In this document: positions 18,243-27,237 of the stretch, one piece after another
Layout of the letters: every line of letters starts with the position of its first letter
Position numbering within the stretch: position 1 is the first letter of the stretch
Source: an uncultured Veillonella sp.
GTDB lineage: Bacteria > Bacillota > Negativicutes > Veillonellales > Veillonellaceae
DNA length: 64,000 bases
Direction of reading: 5' to 3'
Assembly (NCBI GenBank): GCA_900544365.1
Contig: UQVF01000001.1
Coordinates: forward strand, 62,001 to 126,000
The notes under the pieces: generated by a model
Database searches by the model: none
Told to the model about the DNA's origin: nothing
Seen by the model: the letters and a program-made list of their open reading frames with translations, nothing else
Made by a program: the position numbers and the translations under genes

Positions 18243-20521
18243 AACATTTAGGGAAAAGTTATAAAAAAATGGACTCCACAACGATTTTAAGTGGTAAAGC
18301 AGCCTATACAGAAGACTTTATTCCTACGAATGCACTATGCATTAAAATACTCCGCAGTCCTCATGCATTTGCAAAAATTGTAGATATTAATATCGATGCA
18401 GCACTGAAAGTTCCAGGTGTAGAGGCTATTTATACATATCAGGATGTGCCAAAAACTAGATTTACTTTAGCTGGACAAAGTTATCCAGAGCCATCGGCTT
18501 ATGATATGTTAATTTTAGATCAAGTAGTTCGATATGTAGGGGATGAAGTTGCATTAATCGTGGCTGTTGACGAACGGACTGCATTAAAAGCAATGCCTTT
18601 AATTAAAGTGAAATACGAAGTGTATGAACCGGTTTTAGATATGCATACGGCTATTGATCATCCAAGTATCATTCACGATGAAGAGGACTTCCACTATAAT
18701 TTCCCTGTAGGGGGAGATCCTAAGCGAAATATTGCCTGCTCCTATAGTCATGTCGTGGGGGATGTAGAAGGGGAATTAGCAAAATGTGATTATATAGTAG
18801 AAGAGTCTTACTTTGACCAGGCCACTTTACAGTCGGCGATGGAAACGTTTAGAACATTTGCTACGATAGACCAATTTAATCGCCTTGTTATCACTAGCTC
18901 TACACAAGTGCCGTTTCATATTCGTAGACATGCGGCACGAGCATTAGGAATTCCAGCTTCTCAGATTCGTGTGGTAAAACCTCGTATTGGTGGAGGATTT
19001 GGATCTAAGCAAACAGGTTGTACGGAACTATTCCCAGCCTTTGTGACATGGAAATTAAAGAAACCTTCTTATATCGTTTACGATCGTCATGAAGCGAATA
19101 ACTGCTCTACTAGCCGTCATGCACGAGATTGGAATGTGCGTATAGGGGCTACAAAGGACGGTATTATCCAGGTTATTGATATGGTCGCTGTATCTGATGC
19201 AGGTGCGCATGGTAGTCATGCATTGACGACGTTCACGGCAGGAGAACATAAATCGCTGCCTTTATATAATAAAACAAAGGCAATTCGTTATGAATCGAAT
19301 ATAGTGTACACAAATCATATGCCAGGAGGTGCTTTCCGTGGGTATGGAGCCACAGAAGCACTATGGCCATTGGAGTGTGCGATTACAAAGTTAGCACATA
19401 TTATGGGAATAGACGAAATCGAATTGCGTTTGAAAAATTTAATTGGTGTTGGGGAATCAGCGCAATCGTTTCATCCGGGAGAAGTGTTGGAGTCTGGCTT
19501 GTTGAAAGAAGCAATTCAAAAAGCAAAGGATATGTCTAACTGGGACCATCGTCCAAAATCATGGAAAATTGATGATCGTCATAGAGGGGGATTAGGTGTA
19601 GCTCTTGCCTTCCAAGGATCTGGTATTGCCAACATAGACACAGCATCCGTAGAGGTACGTATGCTAGATGATGGTACATATATGCTCTTTACTGGCTCAA
19701 CAGATATGGGACAAGGTTCAAATACTGTCTTGGCACAGATGGCCTGTGAAACATTAGGGTGTCCAATGGATATGATGGTAGTGTATGAAGCAGATACAGA
19801 TGTGGTACCATTCGATCCAGGTTCTTATGCATCGAGTACAACCTATGTGACAGGGACGGCTACAAAGATGGCCTGTGATGAATTGAAAGAAAAAATATTA
19901 CAAGAATTTGGTCGTATCTTAGATGTTGACCCAAGTGTATTAACGTTTGATGGAGAAAAAGTGTGGACTGAAGATGGTTCTAAAGTGATGACTACTAAAG
20001 AATTAGCACCAAAGCTTGTATCAGGTCCTAATGGACATTACTTGAGTGGTATGGCTACATGGGGGAGTCAAACATCTCCACCTCCATTTATGGTAGGTAT
20101 TGCTGAGGTAACAGTAGATATTGAAACAGGTAAAGTGACGCCAGAACATTTCTATTCAGTGGTCGATTGTGGCACTATTGTGAATAGAAATTTAGCAACT
20201 GTACAGGCTGAGGGGGGGATTGTACAAGGCATTGGCATGGCATTATATGAAGAAATTCGCTATTCTTCTCGCGGTGTCTTGGAAACGAATAATTTTATGC
20301 ATTATAAGTTACCAACGCGGTTAGATACGGGTCGGATTTATGTTGATTTTGTCGAATCTTATGAGCCTACGGGAGCCTATGGAGTTAAATCTATTGGAGA
20401 AGTAGTTATTAACACATCTTGTCCAGCTATTCAAGGAGCCATCCTAAATGCTACAGGTGCGGAGGTAACTACCTTACCAATGATTCCAGAACGTGTGTAT
20501 AAAGCTTTGCAAGATACATAA
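18239..20521 (+). CDS. Molybdenum hydroxylase Mo-binding subunit
   Basis: The 760-residue molybdopterin subunit carries RIGGGFGSKQTG near residue 253, GGAFRGYGATEAL, TGSTDMGQGSNTV and the catalytic glutamate in VKSIGEVVIN near the C-terminus. The maturation genes that follow (yqeC, mocA-like, yqeB, xdhC) are the set linked to selenium-dependent molybdenum hydroxylases. Purines are the likely substrates given the first operon, but nicotinate- or other N-heterocycle hydroxylases share this architecture. The start overlaps the Fe-S subunit stop. Confidence 0.9.
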   Translation: MKHLGKSYKKMDSTTILSGKAAYTEDFIPTNALCIKILRSPHAFAKIVDINIDAALKVPGVEAIYTYQDVPKTRFTLAGQSYPEPSAYDMLILDQVVRYVGDEVALIVAVDERTALKAMPLIKVKYEVYEPVLDMHTAIDHPSIIHDEEDFHYNFPVGGDPKRNIACSYSHVVGDVEGELAKCDYIVEESYFDQATLQSAMETFRTFATIDQFNRLVITSSTQVPFHIRRHAARALGIPASQIRVVKPRIGGGFGSKQTGCTELFPAFVTWKLKKPSYIVYDRHEANNCSTSRHARDWNVRIGATKDGIIQVIDMVAVSDAGAHGSHALTTFTAGEHKSLPLYNKTKAIRYESNIVYTNHMPGGAFRGYGATEALWPLECAITKLAHIMGIDEIELRLKNLIGVGESAQSFHPGEVLESGLLKEAIQKAKDMSNWDHRPKSWKIDDRHRGGLGVALAFQGSGIANIDTASVEVRMLDDGTYMLFTGSTDMGQGSNTVLAQMACETLGCPMDMMVVYEADTDVVPFDPGSYASSTTYVTGTATKMACDELKEKILQEFGRILDVDPSVLTFDGEKVWTEDGSKVMTTKELAPKLVSGPNGHYLSGMATWGSQTSPPPFMVGIAEVTVDIETGKVTPEHFYSVVDCGTIVNRNLATVQAEGGIVQGIGMALYEEIRYSSRGVLETNNFMHYKLPTRLDTGRIYVDFVESYEPTGAYGVKSIGEVVINTSCPAIQGAILNATGAEVTTLPMIPERVYKALQDT

Positions 20522-20546
20522 GAATTGTATCTATAGGAGAGTTGAG

Positions 20547-21302
20547 ATGAGTGACAGTAAGTATTGGAAGTCCTTGCTAGAACTAGGTATCACAGCTGTT
20601 GTAGGGGCTGGTGGGAAAACAACTATAGTATCTAAATTAGGTGCCATAGCAGTAGATCTACAGCAGCCAGTGATGGTGACAACTACTACGAAAATGGGCT
20701 CTGCACAGGTGGCTCCATGGAGTCCCTATTATGGAGAGGATCTAGTGCTTGGTGAGGATCATATTGCAAAGCAAATGAAACAAGGGCAGATGGGAGCATG
20801 GTTTCAAGCTGTAGCAGGTCATAAAGTACTAGGTTTGAATCCGGAATTATTAGACACATTAGATGAGCGGCATCCCCAGTGGTCCATTATAGTGGAGGCA
20901 GACGGGGCAAAAACAAAATGGTTAAAAGCCCCGAAACCGCATGAACCAGTCATACCGACTAGGACAGTTACTACTATTGCAGTGGTGAATATGCAGGTCT
21001 TAGGTAAGCCACTCACAGAAGAGTATGTGCATCGTATAGAAGAGGTACAATCTATTACTGGCTGTCATGTAGGAGATATTATTATGCCAGAAGTAGTGGC
21101 AAAGCTATTACAGCATGAGAATGGTATTTTTCAATATGCTCGTGGTAAACGGATTGTATTTTGTACAGGCTGTGATACTGTAGAATCAACGGTGGCAGAT
21201 GCATTGTTAGATACTTTACAAGGGGTTCCATTATACAAAGTGGTATTGGCTAATGGGTATCGAGAAAATTGTTGTATACAAAGGGTGCTAACATGGCAAT
21301 AG
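20547..21302 (+). CDS. yqeC: Selenium-dependent hydroxylase accessory protein YqeC
   Basis: The N-terminus has a P-loop-like VVGAGGKTTIVSKLG motif near residue 17 and a downstream IIVEADGAKTKWLKAP segment, both hallmarks of YqeC. The protein is thought to act in maturation of selenium-dependent molybdenum hydroxylases; its exact reaction is unknown to me. I start it at ATG 20547 after AGGAGA, giving 251 residues; the longer frame extends into the Mo subunit gene. Its end overlaps the mocA-like gene by ten bases. Confidence 0.87.
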   Translation: MSDSKYWKSLLELGITAVVGAGGKTTIVSKLGAIAVDLQQPVMVTTTTKMGSAQVAPWSPYYGEDLVLGEDHIAKQMKQGQMGAWFQAVAGHKVLGLNPELLDTLDERHPQWSIIVEADGAKTKWLKAPKPHEPVIPTRTVTTIAVVNMQVLGKPLTEEYVHRIEEVQSITGCHVGDIIMPEVVAKLLQHENGIFQYARGKRIVFCTGCDTVESTVADALLDTLQGVPLYKVVLANGYRENCCIQRVLTWQ

Positions 21303-21946
21303 GTTGTGTATTATTAGGGGCTGGACAATCGAAACGTATGGGATGTGCCAAGCAATTACTGATGTATCAGGGGCAAACATTGCTAGAAGTTGCGCTGTCT
21401 AAGTATGGCAGTATACAGCCTCTAGCGGTAGTGATTGACCCTCGCATGGGGGTGGAGGATATGGTGCGTAAGGTACAGGGAATTCCTGTTCCTAATGACC
21501 AACCACAATTGGGGCAAGGTACATCTATTCAATTGGGAGTTGAGGCCTTGTTACAATGGGAAAGGACACAGGGAATACGCTTAGAGGCGATTCTATGTGG
21601 TGTCATTGATCAACCCTTATTGGACATACAAGTGATAAAGGAAATTTGTCAAACTTTTAGAGATATAGGTGATGAAAAAGCTATTGTACAACCTCAGTAT
21701 GGCCCGAATCGAGAACCAGGGAATCCCGTTGTATTTGGTAGATATTGGGCCCATGCACTGCGTTTGATTCCTGGTGATAAGGGAGGACGAGTGATCCTTA
21801 GAGGTGAAGGGGCTTCTCATGTAAGGCATGTATGGCTTGAAAAACAGTGTACTATGCATAGTGGTATTGATATTGATACGAAAGAAGACTACGACCGTAT
21901 CGTGAGCGAAGGAGGACGTTATGAAACCAATCATTCTCATCCGTAG
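21293..21946 (+). CDS. mocA: MocA-like molybdenum cofactor cytidylyltransferase
   Basis: This nucleotidyltransferase has the N-terminal signature LLGAGQSKRMGCAKQLL and a DQPL metal motif near residue 107 (GVIDQPLLD), then GNPVVFGRYW and a GDKGGR motif. MocA-type enzymes add CMP to molybdopterin, giving the dinucleotide form used by bacterial xanthine dehydrogenases. The start at 21293 fits the family N-terminus and lies inside the yqeC end. The 217-residue length is close to normal. It could equally be called YgfJ-like; the cofactor role is from family and context. Confidence 0.85.
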   Translation: MAIGCVLLGAGQSKRMGCAKQLLMYQGQTLLEVALSKYGSIQPLAVVIDPRMGVEDMVRKVQGIPVPNDQPQLGQGTSIQLGVEALLQWERTQGIRLEAILCGVIDQPLLDIQVIKEICQTFRDIGDEKAIVQPQYGPNREPGNPVVFGRYWAHALRLIPGDKGGRVILRGEGASHVRHVWLEKQCTMHSGIDIDTKEDYDRIVSEGGRYETNHSHP

Positions 21947-22724
21947 CGGTGGAGATGTGGCATCTGGTGCTATTTATCGTTTGTGGCGAGCAGGATATCC
22001 TGTGGTGATTAATGAAATTGCCATTCCTACCATGATTCGTAGAGAAGTGTCCTATGGGAATGCCGTGCATCGAGGGGAAATGATTTTAGAGCGCTTGCGC
22101 TCACGTCATGTATCTTTACAAGAGGTAGCTAAATTGTTAGCTAGCCGTGAGGCAATTCCTGTAGTTACAGAATCTTATGAAGTAGTAATAGAAGCGATAC
22201 GTCCCACTATTGTTGTGGATGCAATTTTAGCGAAGCGGAATATAGGTACTACAAAAAGTGACGCATCTTTAGTGATTGGATGTGGTCCTGGATTCAATGC
22301 TGGTAAGGACGTACACGTTGTAATCGAAACTATGCGTGGTCATACCTTAGGACGATGTATTTATGAGGGACCAGCTTTAGCAAATACGGGAATCCCGGGT
22401 AATGTGGGTGGCTACACTCATGAGCGAGTGATACAGTCCCCCGCTGAAGGTCTATTCGTAGCAAAATGTCATATTGGGGATCACATAGAAGCAGGGGCTG
22501 TTATTGGCTATGTAGGAGATGTACCGGTACATGCGAAAATCACGGGTACATTGCGAGGTATTTTAGCCTCGAAAATATTAGTGACGAAAGGTTTTAAACT
22601 AGCGGATATAGACGCACGATGTGAAGAGAGCCATTGCTTTACCATATCGGATAAAGCATTGGCTGTCGGCGGTGGTGTGATGGAGGCCATCACTGCTTGG
22701 GAATATGAGCAGATAAAGGAGTAG
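21921..22724 (+). CDS. yqeB: Selenium-dependent molybdenum cofactor biosynthesis protein YqeB
   Basis: The protein starts with IILIRSGGDVASGAIYRLW, the signature of EF2563/YqeB-type proteins, and contains IGCGPGFNAGKDVHVV near 115 and a GGYTHERVIQSPAEG segment. It is one of the conserved marker genes for selenium-dependent molybdenum hydroxylases. Its biochemical step is not known. The 267-residue length fits. GAAGGAGG lies close before the start, which sits within the mocA-like gene end. The next gene follows after 4 bases. Confidence 0.88.
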   Translation: MKPIILIRSGGDVASGAIYRLWRAGYPVVINEIAIPTMIRREVSYGNAVHRGEMILERLRSRHVSLQEVAKLLASREAIPVVTESYEVVIEAIRPTIVVDAILAKRNIGTTKSDASLVIGCGPGFNAGKDVHVVIETMRGHTLGRCIYEGPALANTGIPGNVGGYTHERVIQSPAEGLFVAKCHIGDHIEAGAVIGYVGDVPVHAKITGTLRGILASKILVTKGFKLADIDARCEESHCFTISDKALAVGGGVMEAITAWEYEQIKE

Positions 22725-22728
22725 GACC

Positions 22729-23454
22729 ATGAATCTGATTGATATTGCGCAAGAGCGTATGACAAAGGATGAGTCGTCATTAATCGTAACGATTTTAACG
22801 GGACACCGACAAGGCGATAAAGTCATGTATAGTCATACAGGAGAAATCTTATATGGTCACGCTATTGAGGGCTTCACAGTACCTCAAAGGATAGAACCAC
22901 AATTATTTACAATTAAAGATATGGAATGCTTTTTACAACCGGTAGAAAAAGATCCAGAAGTTCTCATTTTAGGGGCTGGTCATGTAAGCCGTTGTGTGGC
23001 TGACCAGTTTTTATTCATTGGTTGTGGCGTAACAGTAGTCGATGACCGAGCGGAATATTTACAAGAAAGCTTCTTTGATGCTCGAGTGAAGCGAGTGCAT
23101 TTAGATTTTAAAACGCTGAAAGATAATTTGAATCTGCATGCGTATACAGGTATTGTAGTAGTTACTAGGGCCCATGAGTTCGATAGTATGTGCCTACACC
23201 AAGTGCGACATGTATTGCCAACCTATGTGGGTGTTATGGGTAGTCATAAACGTATCTTCCATGCTTTTGAAGTGTTAAAAGAAGAAGGTTGGACACAAGA
23301 AGAATTAGATATGTTATACGGACCTATTGGATTAGAATTAGGTGCACAAACTCCAGAAGAGATTGCGCTTTCCATTGTGGCAGAATACATGGCGGTGTCT
23401 TATCATAAACAAGGTGGTTTTTTATCGAAAAAGAGGTATACACATGAAGTATGA
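22729..23454 (+). CDS. xdhC: XdhC Rossmann-domain maturation protein
   Basis: The core motif is VLILGAGHVSRCVADQF near residue 83, a Rossmann nucleotide fold, followed by VVTRAHEFDS and YVGVMGSHKR, both diagnostic of XdhC. XdhC proteins insert or sulfurate molybdenum cofactor in xanthine dehydrogenases. Here the Rossmann part forms a separate 241-residue protein, and the N-terminal CoxI domain usually fused to it is encoded by the next gene, so the order is reversed relative to one-piece XdhC. It overlaps that gene by 11 bases. Confidence 0.87.
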   Translation: MNLIDIAQERMTKDESSLIVTILTGHRQGDKVMYSHTGEILYGHAIEGFTVPQRIEPQLFTIKDMECFLQPVEKDPEVLILGAGHVSRCVADQFLFIGCGVTVVDDRAEYLQESFFDARVKRVHLDFKTLKDNLNLHAYTGIVVVTRAHEFDSMCLHQVRHVLPTYVGVMGSHKRIFHAFEVLKEEGWTQEELDMLYGPIGLELGAQTPEEIALSIVAEYMAVSYHKQGGFLSKKRYTHEV

Positions 23455-23758
23455 GTTTATTGAGTATTTACAACAACATAAGAATCATACATTGGCGGTG
23501 ACAACCATTTTAAACACCCATGGCTCTACTCCACGTAAAGCGGGCACTACTATGATTGTGCATCCAGATGGGTCTATTTTTGGAACTATTGGGGGTGGTC
23601 GCGCAGAAAATGAAATTCGCTTAAGCGCTGTAGATGCATTGGAAAAAAAAGAGCGGTTCCGTCGTATCTATGTGGACTTAAATGACGATGTGGCTGTTAA
23701 AGAAGGAATGGTCTGTGGTGGTAATATGGATGTACTCATCGAAACTTACCATGTATAA
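23444..23758 (+). CDS. XdhC/CoxI N-terminal domain protein
   Basis: A 104-residue stand-alone CoxI domain with the conserved ILNTHGSTPRKAGTTMIV and GTIGGGRAENEI segments and a C-terminal VCGGNMDVLIE. It complements the separate Rossmann-domain protein encoded just upstream; the two likely act as one XdhC in cofactor maturation. The start at 23444 gives the normal family N-terminus and follows AAGAGGT; the longer frame upstream is only the overlap with the preceding gene. A terminator-like hairpin follows. Confidence 0.85.
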   Translation: MKYEFIEYLQQHKNHTLAVTTILNTHGSTPRKAGTTMIVHPDGSIFGTIGGGRAENEIRLSAVDALEKKERFRRIYVDLNDDVAVKEGMVCGGNMDVLIETYHV

Positions 23759-23804
23759 ATACTAGGTTTACTAGAAAAAAATACCAATATAGGATACAAT
23801 AAAA

Positions 23805-23836
23805 GGGTACATGCATGAGCATGTACCCTCATTTGT
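23805..23836 (+). terminator. Terminator of the hydroxylase maturation operon
   Basis: GGGTACATGC pairs exactly with GCATGTACCC around an ATGA loop and is followed by TCATTTGTATT. The U-run is weak, so read-through into cdaA is possible. Confidence 0.6.
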
Positions 23837-23860
23837 ATTAGAAAGGTTAGGAGATATTCT

Positions 23861-24688
23861 ATGCTGTTTCAATTACAAACTACATTAGAAACATTACGAT
23901 TCTTAGATATCGTAGATATTATATTTGTAGCCACTTTGTTTTATTGGTTATATCGTCTAGTTAAAAACACAAGAGCCTTAGGCTTATTGAAAGGTCTAGG
24001 AGTATTGGTTGTTTTGAATATTGTAGCTCATTTCATGGGTTTACATACGATTAGTTGGATTATGCAACAGAGCGTGGCGGTCCTTATGATTGCTTTACCT
24101 ATCGTATTTCAACCAGAATTACGACGTCTTTTAGAACAATTAGGGAGCGGTACGGGCTTTTTCTCATCTCGTACTAAAATATCAAAAGAAGAGCTCACCT
24201 CTATCGTGAAAGAAGTAGTTATTGCATGCCGTAGTATGTCCCGACGCAAGATAGGGGCACTGATGGTGTTTGAAAGAAATATGAAATTAGATGTATTATC
24301 CATGCAGGGGACGCGTATCGATGGGCTGGTAACTAGTGAGTTATTGATGAATTTATTTTACCCTAAATCTCCCCTTCATGATGGGGCCGTAATCATTCGT
24401 AATGGTCGTATTGAGACGGCAGCAAGCTTATTGCCTGTGAGTCAAAATCGGGATGTTAGCAAAGAGCTAGGTACACGACATCGTTCAGCTTTAGGTCAAA
24501 GTGAAGAAAGTGATGCCTTAGTAGTGGTGGTCAGCGAAGAAACAGGACAAATTTCTTATGCCTTAGGTGGACAAATTCATCGTGGTGTTACAGAAGATAC
24601 ATTGCGCACAGTTATGTTGTCTTTATTAGAGCCAACACCAAGTGCAGTCAGTTCTTTACTTAAAATAAAACGAGGTGAATCGAAATGA
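23861..24688 (+). CDS. cdaA: Diadenylate cyclase CdaA
   Basis: This membrane-bound enzyme makes cyclic di-AMP from two ATP. Three hydrophobic segments occupy roughly residues 15-80. The DAC domain has the catalytic DGA at 174-176 and RHR near 206-208 (TRHRSALGQSE). The 275-residue length is standard. GGTTAGGAG precedes the start. It begins the conserved cdaA-cdaR-glmM cluster, in which the other members are known to bind or modulate CdaA in Firmicutes. Cyclic di-AMP controls potassium and cell-wall homeostasis in these bacteria. Confidence 0.95.
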   Translation: MLFQLQTTLETLRFLDIVDIIFVATLFYWLYRLVKNTRALGLLKGLGVLVVLNIVAHFMGLHTISWIMQQSVAVLMIALPIVFQPELRRLLEQLGSGTGFFSSRTKISKEELTSIVKEVVIACRSMSRRKIGALMVFERNMKLDVLSMQGTRIDGLVTSELLMNLFYPKSPLHDGAVIIRNGRIETAASLLPVSQNRDVSKELGTRHRSALGQSEESDALVVVVSEETGQISYALGGQIHRGVTEDTLRTVMLSLLEPTPSAVSSLLKIKRGESK

Positions 24689-25614
24689 TGCATTGGATAG
24701 TAGGGTTAAAACATAATTGGGGGATGAAATTATTCTGTTTATTTTGTGCTATTGGTATGTGGGTATATGTCATGAAAGATCAGAACCCGGTTATCGAAAT
24801 GACCTATACCGTGCCAGTACAAGTGCAAAACTTAGATCAAAACTATTTAGTAGAAGGAGTGCCTAGTGAGGTACGAGTCCATTTGCGTGGACCTAGAAAT
24901 GCTATCTTTGATATTAACCCATCTGTATTAAAAGCGTATGTAAATATGAAAAATGCTCGGGTAGGACAGGAGAATATAGCTATTAACTTTACTGCTCCTA
25001 CGGGGACTTTCATAGATAGCATCACACCAGAAAATGTTACCGTTACTGTGGACGAATATATGGTAAAAGAATTTCAAGTACAAGCGCAACCATTGGGGAC
25101 TGTACCTAATGATATTGCCATTAAAGAATCTAAAATCATGCCTACAACAGTAACAATTTCAGGACCAGCTCATTTGGTGAGCAGAGCGTCTTATACAGTG
25201 ATTCGCATCAGTCTTGATAAACATCGTGAAAGCTTCACGGAAGTAGCGGACATATTGCCAGTGGATTCGGCGGGAAATGTAGTGGAAGGGCTAACAATCA
25301 CGCCAAAAGGGGCGCAAGTCCAGTATGAATTAGAGCGAATTCGAATGGAGAAAAAAGTGCCAGTTCAACCCAATTTAGTAGGACATGTGCCGATTGGTTA
25401 TACAGTGAAGAAGGTTGTAGTGGAGCCGAAAGAATTAACTATCATAGGAAAAGAGTCTATTCTTAATGGTATTGATGGGGTGAAGACTATTGATATTCCT
25501 GTGCATGGCTCAATAAGTAGTTTTACAGGTGGATATAGTTTAGTATTGCCAGATGGTGTGACAACAACGACAGAACGCGTTGTTGTAAAGGTGGAAGTTG
25601 AACCACATATGTAG
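24685..25614 (+). CDS. cdaR: CdaA regulator CdaR (YbbR repeats)
   Basis: An N-terminal membrane anchor (residues ~10-28) is followed by extracytoplasmic YbbR-type beta repeats; about three to four are visible, with recurring patterns such as VEGVPSEVRVHLRGP near residue 52. The 309-residue length is in range. It overlaps cdaA by 4 bases with a double ATG start (24685 or 24688). CdaR proteins bind CdaA across the membrane and tune its activity. This function is from the family; operon position supports it. Confidence 0.92.
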   Translation: MMHWIVGLKHNWGMKLFCLFCAIGMWVYVMKDQNPVIEMTYTVPVQVQNLDQNYLVEGVPSEVRVHLRGPRNAIFDINPSVLKAYVNMKNARVGQENIAINFTAPTGTFIDSITPENVTVTVDEYMVKEFQVQAQPLGTVPNDIAIKESKIMPTTVTISGPAHLVSRASYTVIRISLDKHRESFTEVADILPVDSAGNVVEGLTITPKGAQVQYELERIRMEKKVPVQPNLVGHVPIGYTVKKVVVEPKELTIIGKESILNGIDGVKTIDIPVHGSISSFTGGYSLVLPDGVTTTTERVVVKVEVEPHM

Positions 25615-25623
25615 GAGAGAAAG

Positions 25624-27237
25624 ATGTTACGTATCATTAATTTTCGGATACCAGTGCAAGATGCAGAGCGGTTAGAAGAATTACTTGTTAAAAAATATAG
25701 CCCTTTACAGGGACGTATTAAAGCGATTCATGTCGTACGACGATCTGTGGATGCCAGAAAGAAACCGAATATTACATTTGTGTATACCTTGTTTTTAGAA
25801 GTTGAACAAGAACAACAATTGATAAAGAAGTTAAGCCGTCACAAAGATATTACGGTAATGGATCCAGAAATGCCAGCACCTATTGTATGTGGTACTCAGT
25901 CAATGCAACATCGACCAGTGGTGGTAGGATTTGGACCAGCGGGAATGTTGGCTGCATTCTATTTAGCGAGAGAGGGATATCGGCCCATCGTGTTAGAGCG
26001 AGGTCAAGATGTTGACCAACGTACTCTAGATGTAGAGCGATTTTGGAAAGAAGGTCTTTTTAAACCAGAATCAAATGTACAATTTGGAGAAGGAGGGGCT
26101 GGGACCTTTTCGGATGGTAAGTTGACGACTCGTGTGACACATCCAAGGCTACATGAGATTGCTACCTATTTCGTAGAATTTGGAGCTCCTGAAGAAATTC
26201 TATATAAACATAAACCTCATGTAGGGACGGATATTTTGCGCCACATGGTAAAAGCTATGCGCCAGCAAATTATTGCCTGGGGAGGAGAGGTTCGTTTTGG
26301 TGCACATGTGACAGATGTAGAGGTACAAGATCAAGTCGTAACTGGTGTTGTTATCAATGGAACAGAGCGAATCCCAGCAGATATTGTGCTGTTAGGGGTT
26401 GGTCATAGTGCGCGTGATACGTATCGTATGCTCTATGATAGAGGTGTTCAATTAGAAGGAAAATCCTTTGCCATTGGGGTACGTATTGAACATGATCAAG
26501 ATGTAATTGATACATCGCAATACGGTGTACATCCAGCAGATATTGGCTTAGGAGCAGCAGAGTATTCCTTGGTGTATCATGATAAAGAGCGAGATCGTTC
26601 TTGCTATAGTTTCTGTATGTGCCCAGGAGGACAAGTCGTTGCCAGTGCTTCCGAAGAGGGAGGCGTTGTGACCAATGGCATGAGTTTATATGCTCGTGAC
26701 AGTGGTATTGCCAATAGTGCATTAGTCGTGACTGTAGGACCAAAAGATTTTGGGGACCATCCATTAGCAGGGGTCGACTTTCAGCGAAAATGGGAGGAGC
26801 AAGCTTTTATCTTGGGAGGGCGTAATTATCATGCACCAGTCCAGACAGTAGGTCATTTCTTAGGCCGTACAGAAACAAATGATGTGCAACGTAATAATTA
26901 TAGTTATGAACCAGGTGTGACACCAGCAGATATTCGTCAATGTTTACCAGACTATGTGACGAATACATTAGTTGATGCTTTGCCATATTTTGGGCGACGT
27001 ATACAAGGATTTGATGCAGACCATGTGTGCATGACTGGGGTGGAAACACGGACATCAGCACCGCTTCGTATTATACGAGATGAAGAGAGACTTTCACAGT
27101 CCACGAAAGGTTTATATCCTATCGGGGAAGGTGCTGGATATGCAGGAGGTATTATGAGTGCCGCTTTAGATGGGGCTGAAACAGCGATACTAATCATGAA
27201 TACATATGCCCCTTTGAAAGGAGATAGTCATGAGTAG
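25624..27237 (+). CDS. FAD-dependent NAD(P)-binding oxidoreductase (COG2509 type)
   Basis: An N-terminal ~90-residue ferredoxin-fold-like module is followed by a FAD/NAD(P) domain with VVVGFGPAGMLAAFYLAREG near residue 98, QFGEGGAGTFSDGKLTTR near 155 and the C-terminal GEGAGYAGGIMSAALDG motif. The 537-residue length matches this uncharacterised dehydrogenase family. It sits between cdaR and glmM, which are usually adjacent, and overlaps glmM by 8 bases, so it is firmly within this operon. Its substrate is unknown. Whether it has any link to c-di-AMP or amino-sugar synthesis is speculation. Confidence 0.88.
   Translation: MLRIINFRIPVQDAERLEELLVKKYSPLQGRIKAIHVVRRSVDARKKPNITFVYTLFLEVEQEQQLIKKLSRHKDITVMDPEMPAPIVCGTQSMQHRPVVVGFGPAGMLAAFYLAREGYRPIVLERGQDVDQRTLDVERFWKEGLFKPESNVQFGEGGAGTFSDGKLTTRVTHPRLHEIATYFVEFGAPEEILYKHKPHVGTDILRHMVKAMRQQIIAWGGEVRFGAHVTDVEVQDQVVTGVVINGTERIPADIVLLGVGHSARDTYRMLYDRGVQLEGKSFAIGVRIEHDQDVIDTSQYGVHPADIGLGAAEYSLVYHDKERDRSCYSFCMCPGGQVVASASEEGGVVTNGMSLYARDSGIANSALVVTVGPKDFGDHPLAGVDFQRKWEEQAFILGGRNYHAPVQTVGHFLGRTETNDVQRNNYSYEPGVTPADIRQCLPDYVTNTLVDALPYFGRRIQGFDADHVCMTGVETRTSAPLRIIRDEERLSQSTKGLYPIGEGAGYAGGIMSAALDGAETAILIMNTYAPLKGDSHE

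Noticed and set aside
9791..20521. Selenocysteine (in-frame TGA) in the molybdenum hydroxylases
   Set aside because: Both enzymes read through without internal TGA, and this class carries labile selenium on the cofactor rather than in the chain.
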